64,000 nt of DNA from positions 4,895-68,894 of the forward strand of contig NZ_JBDIVE010000014.1 in assembly GCF_039631295.1 (NCBI RefSeq). The letters are read 5' to 3'. The position numbers were made by a program, and so were the translations under genes. Position 1 is the first letter of the stretch. Each line of letters begins with the position of its first letter. Origin of the DNA: Viridibacterium sediminicola. GTDB lineage: Bacteria > Pseudomonadota > Gammaproteobacteria > Burkholderiales > Rhodocyclaceae. The notes below the pieces were generated by a model. That model was given only the letters and a program-made list of their open reading frames with translations, did not search any database and was not told where the DNA came from. This document shows positions 24,467 to 33,412 of the stretch, one piece after another.

Positions 24467-24916
24467 AAGCATGTCGGCCGACACCACGGCGCGCAGTACC
24501 ACCTGTTCCTCATCGTCGCGCTCGCGCAGCTTGAACCACCACAGCGCACCCTTGCGGAAGCTCAGTTCCTCATCGATGCCCGATAGCAGCAGCGAGGCCA
24601 CGCGGCCCAGGGTGGGCTGATGGCCGACCACCATCACCGCGCCGCCGGCGGTGGGCCAGCCAGTGGCGGCGAGCAGATCCGGCGCATCGGCGCGGGTGCT
24701 GACATCGGCGCAAATCTCGAAGCGCTTGGTCCACGCCAGCACGGTTTGTTGTGTGCGCAGCGCCGGGCTGACGAGGATGCGCAGATCGCTCGGCGCGTGC
24801 TCGTCCAGCCAGTGCGCGATGCGCTGCGCCTGCTTGAGACCCTTGGTGGTCAGTGGGCGGGTTTCGTCCGGGCTGCCATCGGCAGCTTCTGCGTGACGCC
24901 AGAGCAGGAGATCCAT
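24464..24916 (-). CDS. sixA: Phosphohistidine phosphatase SixA
   Basis: 150 residues of the histidine phosphatase superfamily: MDLLLWRHAEA carries the RH-x catalytic start, LVSPALRTQQT the second arginine, and VVGHQPTLGR the second histidine. SixA removes phosphate from histidine on signalling phosphotransfer domains, including PTS-Ntr NPr in E. coli. The CYTH-CHAD gene lies 42 bases upstream in the same direction. The stop codon falls in a tandem-repeat element. Confidence 0.9.
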   Translation of the reverse strand: MDLLLWRHAEAADGSPDETRPLTTKGLKQAQRIAHWLDEHAPSDLRILVSPALRTQQTVLAWTKRFEICADVSTRADAPDLLAATGWPTAGGAVMVVGHQPTLGRVASLLLSGIDEELSFRKGALWWFKLRERDDEEQVVLRAVVSADML

Positions 24917-24958
24917 GTGGGTGTGCGGAGTCCAGAGATGAACGCAAAGAAGAGGGCG

Positions 24959-26479
24959 TTATTTTGCCTGCTTTGCGTTACGGCATTTTTTCCATAGTGC
25001 TTCGGCATCAAGACATTCGGCGGCGGTCTTGATCGCGCGGCGGGCACGGCGTTCGGCCTGCGCCGCATGCCAGCCGCCCACCCAGGTGATGCTCGGGACC
25101 AGTGGCGGATGAGCGTTCTGCCAGTCCTGCAGGCGCGCACGGCCGACGCTGATGTCGTTGATCTCGCCAAGCTGCTCCAGCACCTGGGCGAGGGCGCGCA
25201 GATGCGTGTTGAGGGTGTGCTTGCCGAACAGGCTGGCGAAGAATTCGCTGGCGTAGCGCAGGCGCTTGCAGGCGATGCGCAGGCGGTGCAGATCGGCTTC
25301 CTGTTGCGAATCACGTGCGCTGGCCAGGCGTTTGCAGGCGCGCTGGTGCAGCTGGCGCAGACTGTGGCGGGCGAATTCCTGCAGGTTCTGCTGCTGATCC
25401 ATCGCCGGCAAGGTGTGCAGGGCGCGCAGGAATTGCAGCAGCAAGACGCGGCTATTGGCGGCCTGCAGGCTGCGCCGTGCTTGTTCGCGGGCGCTGCGCG
25501 CAGCGGCGTCGAGCTGGGCCAGCAGGGCCTGGCAATCGGGTGCGCCGGACGCGCTGATTGGCGCCGCCAGCACGCTGTGATGCAGCACGTCCAGGTCGCG
25601 GGCCTGGCCGATGTCATTGGCCAGCTGGCCCAGTTGCAGCTGCCAGTGGCCGGCAAAGCCCAGCGGCAAGTGCGCGGCGAAAATGCGCAGCAAGGTGCGC
25701 AGGCGGCGCAGCGCCACGCGCAGCTGATGAACGAATTCGGGGTCTTCGAACTGCAGGGCGCCGAGCGCATTGGCCTGCCAGCAACGCAGCTGTTCGAGCG
25801 CCAGGCGCATGAAGGCGGCGTGCAGCGACATCTCCGGCTGCAGATCGGCGCGCCGGCTGCGCTGGGCGCGTGGCGCGGTGTTGTGGAACAGGCTGTAGCC
25901 GCGTTCGGCCTTGCTGGCGTCCTCGGGCATCAGGGGCAGGTCGGCCGCCAGTTGCAGGGCGAAGTCGATGAGATCGCTGGCCTCGCCTTCGGCCAGCTCC
26001 AGTTCCAGTTCGGAGATCGGCGCTTCGCGGCCACTGGCCTGCACGCTGCCGCTGTCGATCATGATCAGGATGCGCAGGCCCGCGCGCGGTGCGTATTCGC
26101 GCGTCTCGCGGCGGAACACGGTGGCGAACAGCGGCACGATGTCGGCGGCATGGCTTTCGAGCAGGCTGCGCGTATGTTCGTCATCGACCGCGCTGAAATC
26201 GAACTGGCCGCTGAACGCCTGTTCCCACTCGGGGCGCGCCGACAAGCCGCCGGACGAGCTGGCCGCGCATTTGACGGTTTGCAGCCATTGGCGGCCGATG
26301 CGCCGGGTGCGCAGGGCGACGCGGTAAGTGCCGAGCATCAGGTCCGGCGTGTCGAAATAGGTGTTTTCCAGCGTCTGTGCGCGGCCCAGCTTGCGTGTTG
26401 CGCTGATCAGCGGGTGTTGCTGGATCTGCGCCAGCGCCTGCGGCGGGAAGCTCAGCTTGAGTTCGGTTTCCAGTGCCAT
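24959..26479 (-). CDS. CYTH-CHAD protein (inorganic triphosphatase-like)
   Basis: 506 residues. The N-terminal CYTH domain (about 1-200) begins MALETELKLSF with the E-x-E-x-K triphosphate site; TYRVALRTRR and ELELELAEGE provide further tunnel residues. The CHAD domain (about 215-500) is helical and rich in conserved His/Arg, for example FVHQLRVALRRLRTLLRIF and LHRLRIACKRLRYASEFF, and binds polyphosphate. YgiF of E. coli has this order and hydrolyses inorganic triphosphate. ATG 26479 is chosen over 26497 because the E-x-E-x-K start follows directly. SixA follows, a frequent pairing. Confidence 0.92.
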   Translation of the reverse strand: MALETELKLSFPPQALAQIQQHPLISATRKLGRAQTLENTYFDTPDLMLGTYRVALRTRRIGRQWLQTVKCAASSSGGLSARPEWEQAFSGQFDFSAVDDEHTRSLLESHAADIVPLFATVFRRETREYAPRAGLRILIMIDSGSVQASGREAPISELELELAEGEASDLIDFALQLAADLPLMPEDASKAERGYSLFHNTAPRAQRSRRADLQPEMSLHAAFMRLALEQLRCWQANALGALQFEDPEFVHQLRVALRRLRTLLRIFAAHLPLGFAGHWQLQLGQLANDIGQARDLDVLHHSVLAAPISASGAPDCQALLAQLDAAARSAREQARRSLQAANSRVLLLQFLRALHTLPAMDQQQNLQEFARHSLRQLHQRACKRLASARDSQQEADLHRLRIACKRLRYASEFFASLFGKHTLNTHLRALAQVLEQLGEINDISVGRARLQDWQNAHPPLVPSITWVGGWHAAQAERRARRAIKTAAECLDAEALWKKCRNAKQAK

Positions 26480-26800
26480 CGGGGTGAGGCGCGGCACGGG
26501 CCGGCGACAGGCCGGAGGTATGCTGCGCCAAGAATCAGGGAGCGCGGACTATAGCGCGCCTGCCCGATTCCATCTATCGCGTTCGGTGCTTAGAGCCTGT
26601 ACATGATCTTTTAAGGTTTGAATTTTTGACGCGAAGGACGCGAAGAAAACAAGACAAGGTCTGCAAAGCAAGACAAGGGGATGATTTCCGACTTGATGCC
26701 CTTGGCGAATCTTCGCTTTTCTTTGCGACCTTGGCGTCAAAGACAGTCTTTTTCCAGTCTGAGATGGGTACTTAAGAGATCGCGAACAGCCGCTTGGATT
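26480..26800. repeat. Intergenic region with inverted ends of a GCGAAGG-type repeat
   Basis: Between the divergent CYTH-CHAD start and the moaC end there are 321 bases without a gene. TTTTTGACGCGAAGGACG (from about 26624) and the complement of a CTTTGCGACCTTGGCGTC stretch (to about 26747) are imperfect inverted repeats about 120 bases apart. This resembles the A-C-G-C-G/A-A-A-G-G intergenic repeats seen in many proteobacteria. A related sequence occurs at about 62703-62798. Confidence 0.5.
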
Positions 26801-27310
26801 TCAAGCCTCGCTGGCGCGCCAGTGGCCGGACTTGCCGCCAAGCTTTTCGAGCAGGCGGATCGATTCGATCTGCATGCCGCGATCGACTGCCTTGAGCATG
26901 TCGTAGATGGTCAGCAGGCCGACGCTGACGGCGGTCAGCGCTTCCATCTCGACGCCGGTGCGGCCGGTGGTCTCGGCGGTGACGGTGCACAGCACGCGGC
27001 TGCCTGCGGTGTCGATCTCGAAATCGACGGCCACGCGGGTGAGCGGCAGCGGGTGGCAGAGCGGGATCAGCTCGCTGCTGCGCTTGGCGCCCTGGATCGC
27101 GGCGATGCGTGCGATGCCCAGCACATCGCCCTTGGCCGCGCTGCCTGCGATGACGCGCTGCAAGGTTGATTCCTGCATGCGGATGGCGCCGCTGGCGATG
27201 GCGCGGCGGGCCGTCTCCGGCTTGCTGCCGACATCCACCATATGGGCCTGGCCGGCGGCATCGAAATGCGTCAGTGCGGCGTCGGAGCTGTGGTCTTCTG
27301 GCTTGCTCAT
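26801..27310 (-). CDS. moaC: Cyclic pyranopterin monophosphate synthase MoaC
   Basis: 169 residues. LTHFDAAGQAHMVDVGSKPETARRA is the conserved start, LIPLCHPLPLT holds the catalytic His region, and VEMEALTAVSVGLLTIYDMLKAVD is the family signature. MoaC makes cyclic pyranopterin monophosphate from the MoaA product in molybdenum cofactor synthesis. ATG 27310 is preferred over the upstream frame to 27346. moaA and mobA lie 7 kb away in another operon. Confidence 0.95.
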   Translation of the reverse strand: MSKPEDHSSDAALTHFDAAGQAHMVDVGSKPETARRAIASGAIRMQESTLQRVIAGSAAKGDVLGIARIAAIQGAKRSSELIPLCHPLPLTRVAVDFEIDTAGSRVLCTVTAETTGRTGVEMEALTAVSVGLLTIYDMLKAVDRGMQIESIRLLEKLGGKSGHWRASEA

Positions 27311-27371
27311 GCTTTGTCTTTTGTTACAAGTTGTGCCGCGGGGCACGGGGTGACGGCGCTATCATACGCGC

Positions 27372-28829
27372 ATGCAAACACTCCGTTTCCTTCGCCGTGC
27401 AGTGGCCTGCCTGCTCGTTGTGAGCCTGACCCTGGAGCCCGTGCTGGCGCAGCTGCCCGAACTGGGCGATCCGGCCAGCGCAGCTTTGTCGCCGTCGCGT
27501 GAGCGGCGCATCGGGGCGATGGCGATGCGCCAGATCCGCCAGGACGAAAGCAGCTACATCGACGATCCGGAAATCGAGTACTACCTCAATTCGCTGGGCC
27601 GTCGCCTGGTGCAGGCCAGCGGTTTTCCGCCGCAGGACTTCAATTTCTTTGCCCTCAATGACAATACCGTTAATGCCTTCGCCATGCCCGGCGGCTACAT
27701 CGGCGTGCATTCGGGCCTGGTCACGCTGACCCAGGGCGAGTCAGAGCTGGCCGGTGTGCTGGCGCACGAAATCGGTCACGTCGAGCAAAAACATATTGTG
27801 CGCATGGTGGATTCGCAGGGGGCAGGCACCATCGCCCTGGTTGCGGGTCTGCTGGTGGCCTTGCTGGTGGGCGGGCGCGGCAAGAGTGGCGGCGACATCG
27901 GCCAGGCGGCGGTGATGTCGGGACAGGCCGCAATGATCCAGAACCAGCTCAGCTTCTCGCAGAGCTTCGAGCGTGAGGCCGACCGCGTCGGCTTCCAGAC
28001 CCTCAACGCCGCAGGTTTTGACATCCGCGGCATGGAAAACTTCTTCGAACGTCTGGCCCGCGTGGCGGGCAGCGAGCGCAGCGACACGGCTTTTTTGCGC
28101 ACCCATCCGCTGACCTCCGAGCGGATCGCCGACATGCAGGGGCGCGCCAGCATGCTGGTGCCGCATAGCGTCGCCGACAGCAACGACTATGTGCTGACCC
28201 GCGCCAAGCTTGACGCCATGAATGGCACACCGCGTGATGCGCTGCTGCGCATCCAGTCGGCCAGCGCGCCGCGGCGGCAGGATCAGGCGGCACGCTGGTA
28301 CGCCATCGCCCGTGTGCAATTGCGCCAGAAAAATCCGGCCGAGGCGGCCAAGGCCCTGGCTCAATTGCGCAGCCTGCGTTTCGAGTCTCCCTTGGTCGAA
28401 ATGCTGGCGGCCGATGTCGCCTCGGCCCAGGGCCAGGTCGCTCAGGCGGCGGCCATCTGCGAGGCGGCTTTGCAGCGTTACCCGGCAGCGCACTATCTGC
28501 AGCTGTCGCGTGCGCTGGCGCTGATCGAGATCGGCCAGGCTGATCTGGCTGCGCAGCTGGCGCGTGATGCGATTGTCGATGCGCCCGGCGATGTGCGTTG
28601 GCACGTGCTACTTTCCAAGGCCTATGCCGCGCAGGGCAAAACCGCCGATCAGCAGCGCGCGCAGGCCGAGCTGTTCGTGCTCAATGACGATCTGGAAGGC
28701 GCCATCCAGCAGCTGCGTCTGGCGCAGCGCAGCGGTGCCGGCGATTACTTCACGCAGAGCGCAATCGACGCCCGCTTGCGCGAGTTGCGTGCGAAACAGA
28801 AAGAGAAGCTCGCAGACAAGCTAGAATAG
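27372..28829 (+). CDS. M48-family periplasmic metalloprotease with TPR region, BepA-like
   Basis: 485 residues with a signal peptide ending near VLAQ. The M48 protease domain has HEIGHVEQKH (HExxH at 132-136) and a later zinc-binding glutamate in SFEREADRVGFQ. The C-terminal 200 residues are helical TPR-like repeats (for example ARVQLRQKNPAEAAKALAQL). BepA (YfgC) in E. coli helps assemble or degrade outer-membrane proteins such as LptD, and this protein has the same layout. It is divergent from moaC and precedes the TusA-like gene by 32 bases. Confidence 0.9.
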   Translation: MQTLRFLRRAVACLLVVSLTLEPVLAQLPELGDPASAALSPSRERRIGAMAMRQIRQDESSYIDDPEIEYYLNSLGRRLVQASGFPPQDFNFFALNDNTVNAFAMPGGYIGVHSGLVTLTQGESELAGVLAHEIGHVEQKHIVRMVDSQGAGTIALVAGLLVALLVGGRGKSGGDIGQAAVMSGQAAMIQNQLSFSQSFEREADRVGFQTLNAAGFDIRGMENFFERLARVAGSERSDTAFLRTHPLTSERIADMQGRASMLVPHSVADSNDYVLTRAKLDAMNGTPRDALLRIQSASAPRRQDQAARWYAIARVQLRQKNPAEAAKALAQLRSLRFESPLVEMLAADVASAQGQVAQAAAICEAALQRYPAAHYLQLSRALALIEIGQADLAAQLARDAIVDAPGDVRWHVLLSKAYAAQGKTADQQRAQAELFVLNDDLEGAIQQLRLAQRSGAGDYFTQSAIDARLRELRAKQKEKLADKLE

Positions 28830-28861
28830 CGGCGAGCGCAGTTTTACAGAGGAAAAGCACG

Positions 28862-29092
28862 ATGCAGACGCACAATCAGGAACTCGATGTCCGTGGCCTC
28901 AAGTGCCCCTTGCCCATTCTGCGTACCAAGAAAACCCTGGCCGGCATGAACTCGGGTCAGGTCTTGCGTGTGCTGACCACGGACCCGGCCAGCGTCAAGG
29001 ATTTCGATGCCTTCGCGCGCCAGACCGGTCATGAATTGCTGCCTGCCGGCGAACAGGGCGACGAATTCGTTTTCCTGATCCGCCGCAAGTAA
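28862..29092 (+). CDS. TusA-family sulfurtransferase-like protein
   Basis: 76 residues. ELDVRGLKCPLPILRTKKTLAGM has the conserved CPLP motif with the active cysteine at position 15. TusA passes sulfur to the 2-thiouridine pathway and other acceptors. Whether it serves MnmA here is inference, since the genome may hold other TusA-like proteins. AGAGGAAA precedes the ATG. Confidence 0.9.
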   Translation: MQTHNQELDVRGLKCPLPILRTKKTLAGMNSGQVLRVLTTDPASVKDFDAFARQTGHELLPAGEQGDEFVFLIRRK

Positions 29093-29108
29093 GCGGAAAG
29101 CCCACGTT

Positions 29109-29648
29109 TTGGCGCTGCGTTCCGTTGTTTACAAGGCAGAAGTCGGCATCGCCGATCTCGATCGTCACTACTACCAGGATCACACACTGACCCTGGCCCG
29201 TCATCCCTCGGAGACCGACGAGCGCATGATGGTGCGCCTGCTGGCCTTCGTGCTCAATGCCAGCGAATCGCTGGAATTCGGCAAGGGGCTCTCCAGCGAG
29301 GACGAACCCGCGCTGTGGGACCGCGACCTCACCGGTGCGGTGACGCGCTGGATCGAAGTCGGCCAGCCTGAAGAGCGTGCCATCCGCAAAGCCTGTGGCC
29401 GTGCCGACGAGGTGCTGATCTATGCCTACGGTCGCGCGGTTGACATCTGGTGGAAGCAGAATGCCAAGGCCTTTGCCAAACAGGACAAGCTGGCTGTCTG
29501 GCTGATTGAGGCCGAGGCCTGTGCCGCCATGGTGGCCCTGGTCGAGCGCGGCATGAAGCTGCAATGCACCTTGCAGGACGGCGAACTGATGATCGCCGCC
29601 GAGCGCGACACCATACAGATCAAACCGCAGAGACTCCGCCTGGATTGA
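29109..29648 (+). CDS. YaeQ family protein
   Basis: 179 residues beginning at a TTG: MALRSVVYKAEVGIADLDRHYY followed by the signature LTLARHPSETDERMMVRLLAFV. YaeQ proteins are structurally related to PD-(D/E)XK nucleases; the conserved E/D and K residues occur in RWIEVGQP and later segments, but activity is not proven. The TTG start is the only one that keeps the family N-terminus. Confidence 0.9.
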   Translation: MALRSVVYKAEVGIADLDRHYYQDHTLTLARHPSETDERMMVRLLAFVLNASESLEFGKGLSSEDEPALWDRDLTGAVTRWIEVGQPEERAIRKACGRADEVLIYAYGRAVDIWWKQNAKAFAKQDKLAVWLIEAEACAAMVALVERGMKLQCTLQDGELMIAAERDTIQIKPQRLRLD

Positions 29649-29687
29649 AGGCGGCAGCTTCCCTGCACCACATTCGAGGATAGAGCG

Positions 29688-30290
29688 ATGAAGCGTGATG
29701 ATCGACAAATCCGCCATTTCGCGGAGCATTTGCTGCACTCCGGCGTGGGTGCCCTGAGCGAGCACGAGCGGCGTTCCCTGGCGCGCATTGCGCGGCGCAT
29801 CCAGGCCTCCAATACCGACCCCAATGCCAATCTGCTCAGCGAGGAAGGCATTACCTTCGGTGAGCGTCTGTCTGACCGCGTGGCGGAATTCGGCGGTTCG
29901 TGGAAGTTCATCATTCTTTTCAGTTTCGTGCTGGTCGCCTGGGCCGTGCTCAATACCGAGGTGCTGCGCAACGAGGCGTTCGACCCGTATCCCTATGTCT
30001 TCCTCAATCTGGTCTTGTCGATGACCGCCGCCTTGCAGGCGCCGATCATCATGATGTCGCAGAACCGTCAGGCTGCACGCGACCGGCTGACGATGATTCG
30101 CGACTTCGAGGTCAATCTCAAATCAGAGGCATCGATTGCCGATCTGCACAAGCGCTTCGATCACCTCACCTGGCAGGTGCTGAGCGATCTGGACCAGATC
30201 AAGCGCAGTCTGCGTGTGGCTGAAGGTGCGGAGTCGGCGGCTCCAGCTGCCGCGCCGCAGGCCGGCGCTGGAGCAGAGCGCACATCGTGA
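29688..30290 (+). CDS. DUF1003 membrane protein
   Basis: 200 residues. The core LSDRVAEFGGSWKFIILFSFVLVAWAVLN and FDPYPYVFLNLVLSMTAALQAPIIMMSQNRQ matches DUF1003, with two membrane helices. The C-terminus is cytoplasmic and ends in a low-complexity Ala/Pro tail. Function is unknown. rmuC starts inside its stop codon (GTGA). Confidence 0.9.
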   Translation: MKRDDRQIRHFAEHLLHSGVGALSEHERRSLARIARRIQASNTDPNANLLSEEGITFGERLSDRVAEFGGSWKFIILFSFVLVAWAVLNTEVLRNEAFDPYPYVFLNLVLSMTAALQAPIIMMSQNRQAARDRLTMIRDFEVNLKSEASIADLHKRFDHLTWQVLSDLDQIKRSLRVAEGAESAAPAAAPQAGAGAERTS

Positions 30291-31627
30291 ATGAACTGCT
30301 GATCATCGCCGCGCTGCTGGTGCTCGGCGTGGCCGCGCTGTGGCTGGCGGTGCGCGCCGCGCTGGCTCGCGGCCACAGCGCCATGCTCGCTGACTTGCAT
30401 GCCGGTCTGGATCGCATGGGTGACCGCATCAGCGCCGCGCAGACCGATCATTCCGAGCGCTTGCGCGGCCTCGTGGCGGGTGAGTTGCGCAGCACGCGCG
30501 AAGCCATGCAGGCCCTGCAGCTGGCGATGCAGACCTTGATCAGCACACAGGCGAGCGACACCGCGCTCAAGCTCAGCGAACTCTCCAGCAGCTTGTTGCA
30601 GCGACAGGAGCTGCTCAAGTCCGAGATGCTCACCCAAACCCTGGAAAAGCTCAGCGAGAACGCCCGTGCCGACCGCGAGCTGCTGCAGGATGGGCTGCGC
30701 AAGGCGGTGCTGCAACAGAGCGAGAGCACGGCGGCGCTGACGCTGGCGATCAATGAGCGCCTCGATGCGATCACCGGCGTCGTCAATCAGCGGCTCGACG
30801 AAGGCTTCAAGAAGACCAACGAGACATTTGCGAATGTCATGGCGCGCCTGGCGACCATCGACGAAGCGCAGAAGAAGATCGGCGATCTGACCCTGAATGT
30901 GGTCAGCCTGCAGGAGCTGCTGGGCGACAAGAAGGCGCGCGGCGCTTTCGGTGAAGTACAGCTCGAAGCGCTGGTGATCAACGCCTTGCCGCCCGACGCT
31001 TACGAATTCCAGTGCCAGCTGGTCTCGGGCGTGCGCGCTGACTGCGTGCTCAAGCTGCCCGACCCGACCGGGCGCGTAGCGGTGGATTCCAAGTTTCCGC
31101 TCGAAAATTACCATCGCATGTTCGAGCCGGGCTTGGGCGAACTCGAACGCAATGCTGCGCAAAGCCTGTTCAAGCAGGACATCAAGCGCCACGTCGACGC
31201 CATCGCCAACAAGTACATCGTGGCGGGCGAGACCTCGGATGGCGCCGTCATGTTCGTGCCAGCCGAGGCGGTGTTCGCCGAGATCCACGCTTACCACCCG
31301 GACCTCGTCAGCTACGCGCAGAACAAGCACGTCTGGATTGTCTCGCCGACCACCCTGATGGCGGTGCTCAACACTGCGCGTGCGGTGCTCAAGGACGTGG
31401 AAACGCGCAAGCAGATCCACCTCATCAAGGACGCGCTGGGCAAGCTGGCCAAGGACTTCGGCCTGTTCGACCAGCGCATGCAGAAGCTCGCCGACCACAT
31501 CCGTCTGGCGCAGAAAGATGTGGAGGACGTGCACATCTCCAGCAAGAAAATCTCCAGCCACTTCAACAAGATCGAGTCGGTACAGCTCGACGATGTGGCC
31601 AAGCTGCTCGACGCGCCGGGGGATTGA
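30287..31627 (+). CDS. rmuC: DNA recombination protein RmuC
   Basis: 446 residues. One N-terminal membrane helix, then a long coiled coil (about residues 40-200), then the RmuC nuclease-like domain with LQELLGDKKARGAFGEVQLE, VDSKFPLENY and WIVSPTTLMAVLNTARAV. RmuC limits inverted-repeat-driven DNA rearrangements in E. coli. The start is GTG, overlapping the DUF1003 stop. Confidence 0.95.
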   Translation: MNELLIIAALLVLGVAALWLAVRAALARGHSAMLADLHAGLDRMGDRISAAQTDHSERLRGLVAGELRSTREAMQALQLAMQTLISTQASDTALKLSELSSSLLQRQELLKSEMLTQTLEKLSENARADRELLQDGLRKAVLQQSESTAALTLAINERLDAITGVVNQRLDEGFKKTNETFANVMARLATIDEAQKKIGDLTLNVVSLQELLGDKKARGAFGEVQLEALVINALPPDAYEFQCQLVSGVRADCVLKLPDPTGRVAVDSKFPLENYHRMFEPGLGELERNAAQSLFKQDIKRHVDAIANKYIVAGETSDGAVMFVPAEAVFAEIHAYHPDLVSYAQNKHVWIVSPTTLMAVLNTARAVLKDVETRKQIHLIKDALGKLAKDFGLFDQRMQKLADHIRLAQKDVEDVHISSKKISSHFNKIESVQLDDVAKLLDAPGD

Positions 31628-31640
31628 TCAAGCGTTGCCT

Positions 31641-32222
31641 TTATCTTTCTTCTTTTAGAAGCTCTGCTTCGGAACGTTGAATGGCTGTAACCAAATTGTG
31701 AAAGCTTGGCGAACGGGAGTTGTCGAGTTCAAGGTGTCGGCCGATTGCACGAGATCCAGCCACTTTTTCGTAGCGATTGCTCGTCAAGGTTTTTAATTCT
31801 CGGCTAGGGCTTCCTAGTTCGTCAGGGGCTTTGAATTTTCTGTTGTGCTGGTGTTGAACCAGATTGCTGATGCCTAGCGCTTGCCCCACCGCTTGCAAAT
31901 CTGCGAGATAAAAAGCTTCAAGCTCTCGACATGCAATCCGAACCAAGCACCGTGTGGACTTTCCTGATGCAGCGCACAACGTCAGTAGTTTGTTTTTTAC
32001 GGCCTTGCAGTCCGGATGACTGTCTTGATCGCGCAGTACTATGAAGCGTGCCTGCTCATTTTGGTATCCGCGAATTCGGCGCATTAGCTGTTTCTCTAGA
32101 TCCTGTTTTCCCTCAAACGAAATACACCGAACTTTTGTGTCTTCTTTCAGGACTCGGGGCAGCAGGGTTTCCAGCATTGCTTTGGCAGACGGCTCCTCCA
32201 GCAAAAAGACTAACTCTCTCAT
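31641..32222 (-). CDS. DUF4276 (TOPRIM-like) protein of a two-gene ATPase module
   Basis: 193 residues. MRELVFLLEEPSAKAMLETLLP gives the conserved N-terminal Glu, FIVLRDQDSHPDC the D-x-D-type TOPRIM site, and RIACRELEAFYLADLQAVG the R-x-x-x-R-E-x-E-A-[WF] motif of DUF4276. TOPRIM-like folds occur in nucleases and topoisomerases. The gene starts on the stop codon of the ATPase (ATGA at 32219-32222), so the two are made together. The pair resembles OLD- and PARIS-type ATPase-TOPRIM defence systems, but a nuclease activity is inferred. Base composition is AT-richer than the surrounding genes. Its 3' end is 13 bases from the rmuC stop. Confidence 0.85.
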   Translation of the reverse strand: MRELVFLLEEPSAKAMLETLLPRVLKEDTKVRCISFEGKQDLEKQLMRRIRGYQNEQARFIVLRDQDSHPDCKAVKNKLLTLCAASGKSTRCLVRIACRELEAFYLADLQAVGQALGISNLVQHQHNRKFKAPDELGSPSRELKTLTSNRYEKVAGSRAIGRHLELDNSRSPSFHNLVTAIQRSEAELLKEER

Positions 32223-33412
32223 TGTGGGTCGACTCCATCGAAGAAGCCTTGTTTCCACAAGTAGCCTAGCTGATCGCCTTCTGCAACGTAAGCTGCGATC
32301 TGCGTGTTGTCGCGTGCGCGGTGTATTTCCGTACAGCCATTCTGCTTGACAAGCCAGCAAACCTCATCTAGCTCAAGGGCGTTCAAAAAGTCGGGCGAGT
32401 GGGTTGACACGAAGACTTGCCCCCCGCGATTTGAATAGCTGCGAAACTCCTCTGCTAGCTCAGCCATTAGTTGAGGATAGAGCTGATTTTCGGGCTCTTC
32501 TACGCACAGTAATGGGTGAGGGCTAGGGTCGTGTAATAGCACAAGGTATGCAAACATTTTGATTGTGCCGTCGGATACATAACGATCCAAGAATGGCGTT
32601 TTGAAAGATCCGTCCTGGAATCTCAGCGTGAGATAGCCGTCATCCATTAGCTTAGGTTCGACGGATGACACTCCTGGTACGCGTTTGGTCATTGTCGCAA
32701 GGATTCGACCAAATATTTCTTTATGTTGCTCGTGAAGATAGCGTGCAACCAAGGGTAAATTATCCCCAGTTTCTGATAGATGTTCCGTTTCTCCAGCGGC
32801 ATCTTTGCGTCCGCGCGCAGCGCTGATATGGAAGTCTGATACGTGCCAGTTCTCGATAAGGCTCCGGAATGCGTTGGCTGCCTTAAAGCGTTCAAATTGT
32901 CCGAGGCCTTTGATAGCTAAGGTGTCGGGAGCTACTCGCTGGGTTTCTCGTTCTAGTTCCTCGTCCGGTTTGTTGAACTCTTCTTCGTTGGTGATGGCAT
33001 AGCCTTCACCCTCAGCAAAACTCAGAAAATGAAATGGGCTGCCGTATCTCCCGCGCTTATAGCGTAGAACTTCTTTATGTACGACAGGCGAGAGGTTTCT
33101 TTCGCCAATTTCCAGTGAGTATGTTACTAGGCGTTCTACACCGGTAATTTCCATTCGGTACTGTAGCTCGATGAGAATTGTGTCTTTCTTCGGGTCACAA
33201 CCGCGGCTCAAAACTTCAGCAAAGCGACCGCGCTTGTCTAGAGCTTGGCGAACATTTGCTTTCAAGCAATCATGTAAAAATCCGAATACGTCAAATAGCG
33301 TTGATTTTCCTGCGCCATTTGCGCCAACAACGACAAGAAAGGAGGGGATGTCTTTTAGGTGCACATCACGGAATGCCTTGAAGTTCTTAAGCCGAATTGA
33401 TTCGATTTTCAT
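32219..33412 (-). CDS. AAA ATPase (ABC/SMC-like, AAA_21 type) of a putative defence pair
   Basis: 397 residues. MKIESIRLKNFKAFRDVHL is the typical start of OLD/RecF-like ATPases; Walker A is GANGAGKST (30-38), the ABC signature is around YVSDGTIKMFAYL, Walker B is LLCVEEPENQLYP, and the switch histidine is in VSTHSPDFLN. All ATPase residues look intact. The insert between the halves contains HVSDFHISAARGRKD. The ATG at 33412 has AAAAGG upstream; the longer frame to 33439 is less likely. Overlap with the DUF4276 gene makes a translationally coupled pair. A sensor or motor role for the nuclease-like partner is the working model, not proven. Confidence 0.85.
   Translation of the reverse strand: MKIESIRLKNFKAFRDVHLKDIPSFLVVVGANGAGKSTLFDVFGFLHDCLKANVRQALDKRGRFAEVLSRGCDPKKDTILIELQYRMEITGVERLVTYSLEIGERNLSPVVHKEVLRYKRGRYGSPFHFLSFAEGEGYAITNEEEFNKPDEELERETQRVAPDTLAIKGLGQFERFKAANAFRSLIENWHVSDFHISAARGRKDAAGETEHLSETGDNLPLVARYLHEQHKEIFGRILATMTKRVPGVSSVEPKLMDDGYLTLRFQDGSFKTPFLDRYVSDGTIKMFAYLVLLHDPSPHPLLCVEEPENQLYPQLMAELAEEFRSYSNRGGQVFVSTHSPDFLNALELDEVCWLVKQNGCTEIHRARDNTQIAAYVAEGDQLGYLWKQGFFDGVDPQ

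Noticed and set aside
25067..26554. 495-codon frame antisense to the CYTH-CHAD gene
   Set aside because: Mirror of a high-GC coding region; no recognisable domains and no good start.
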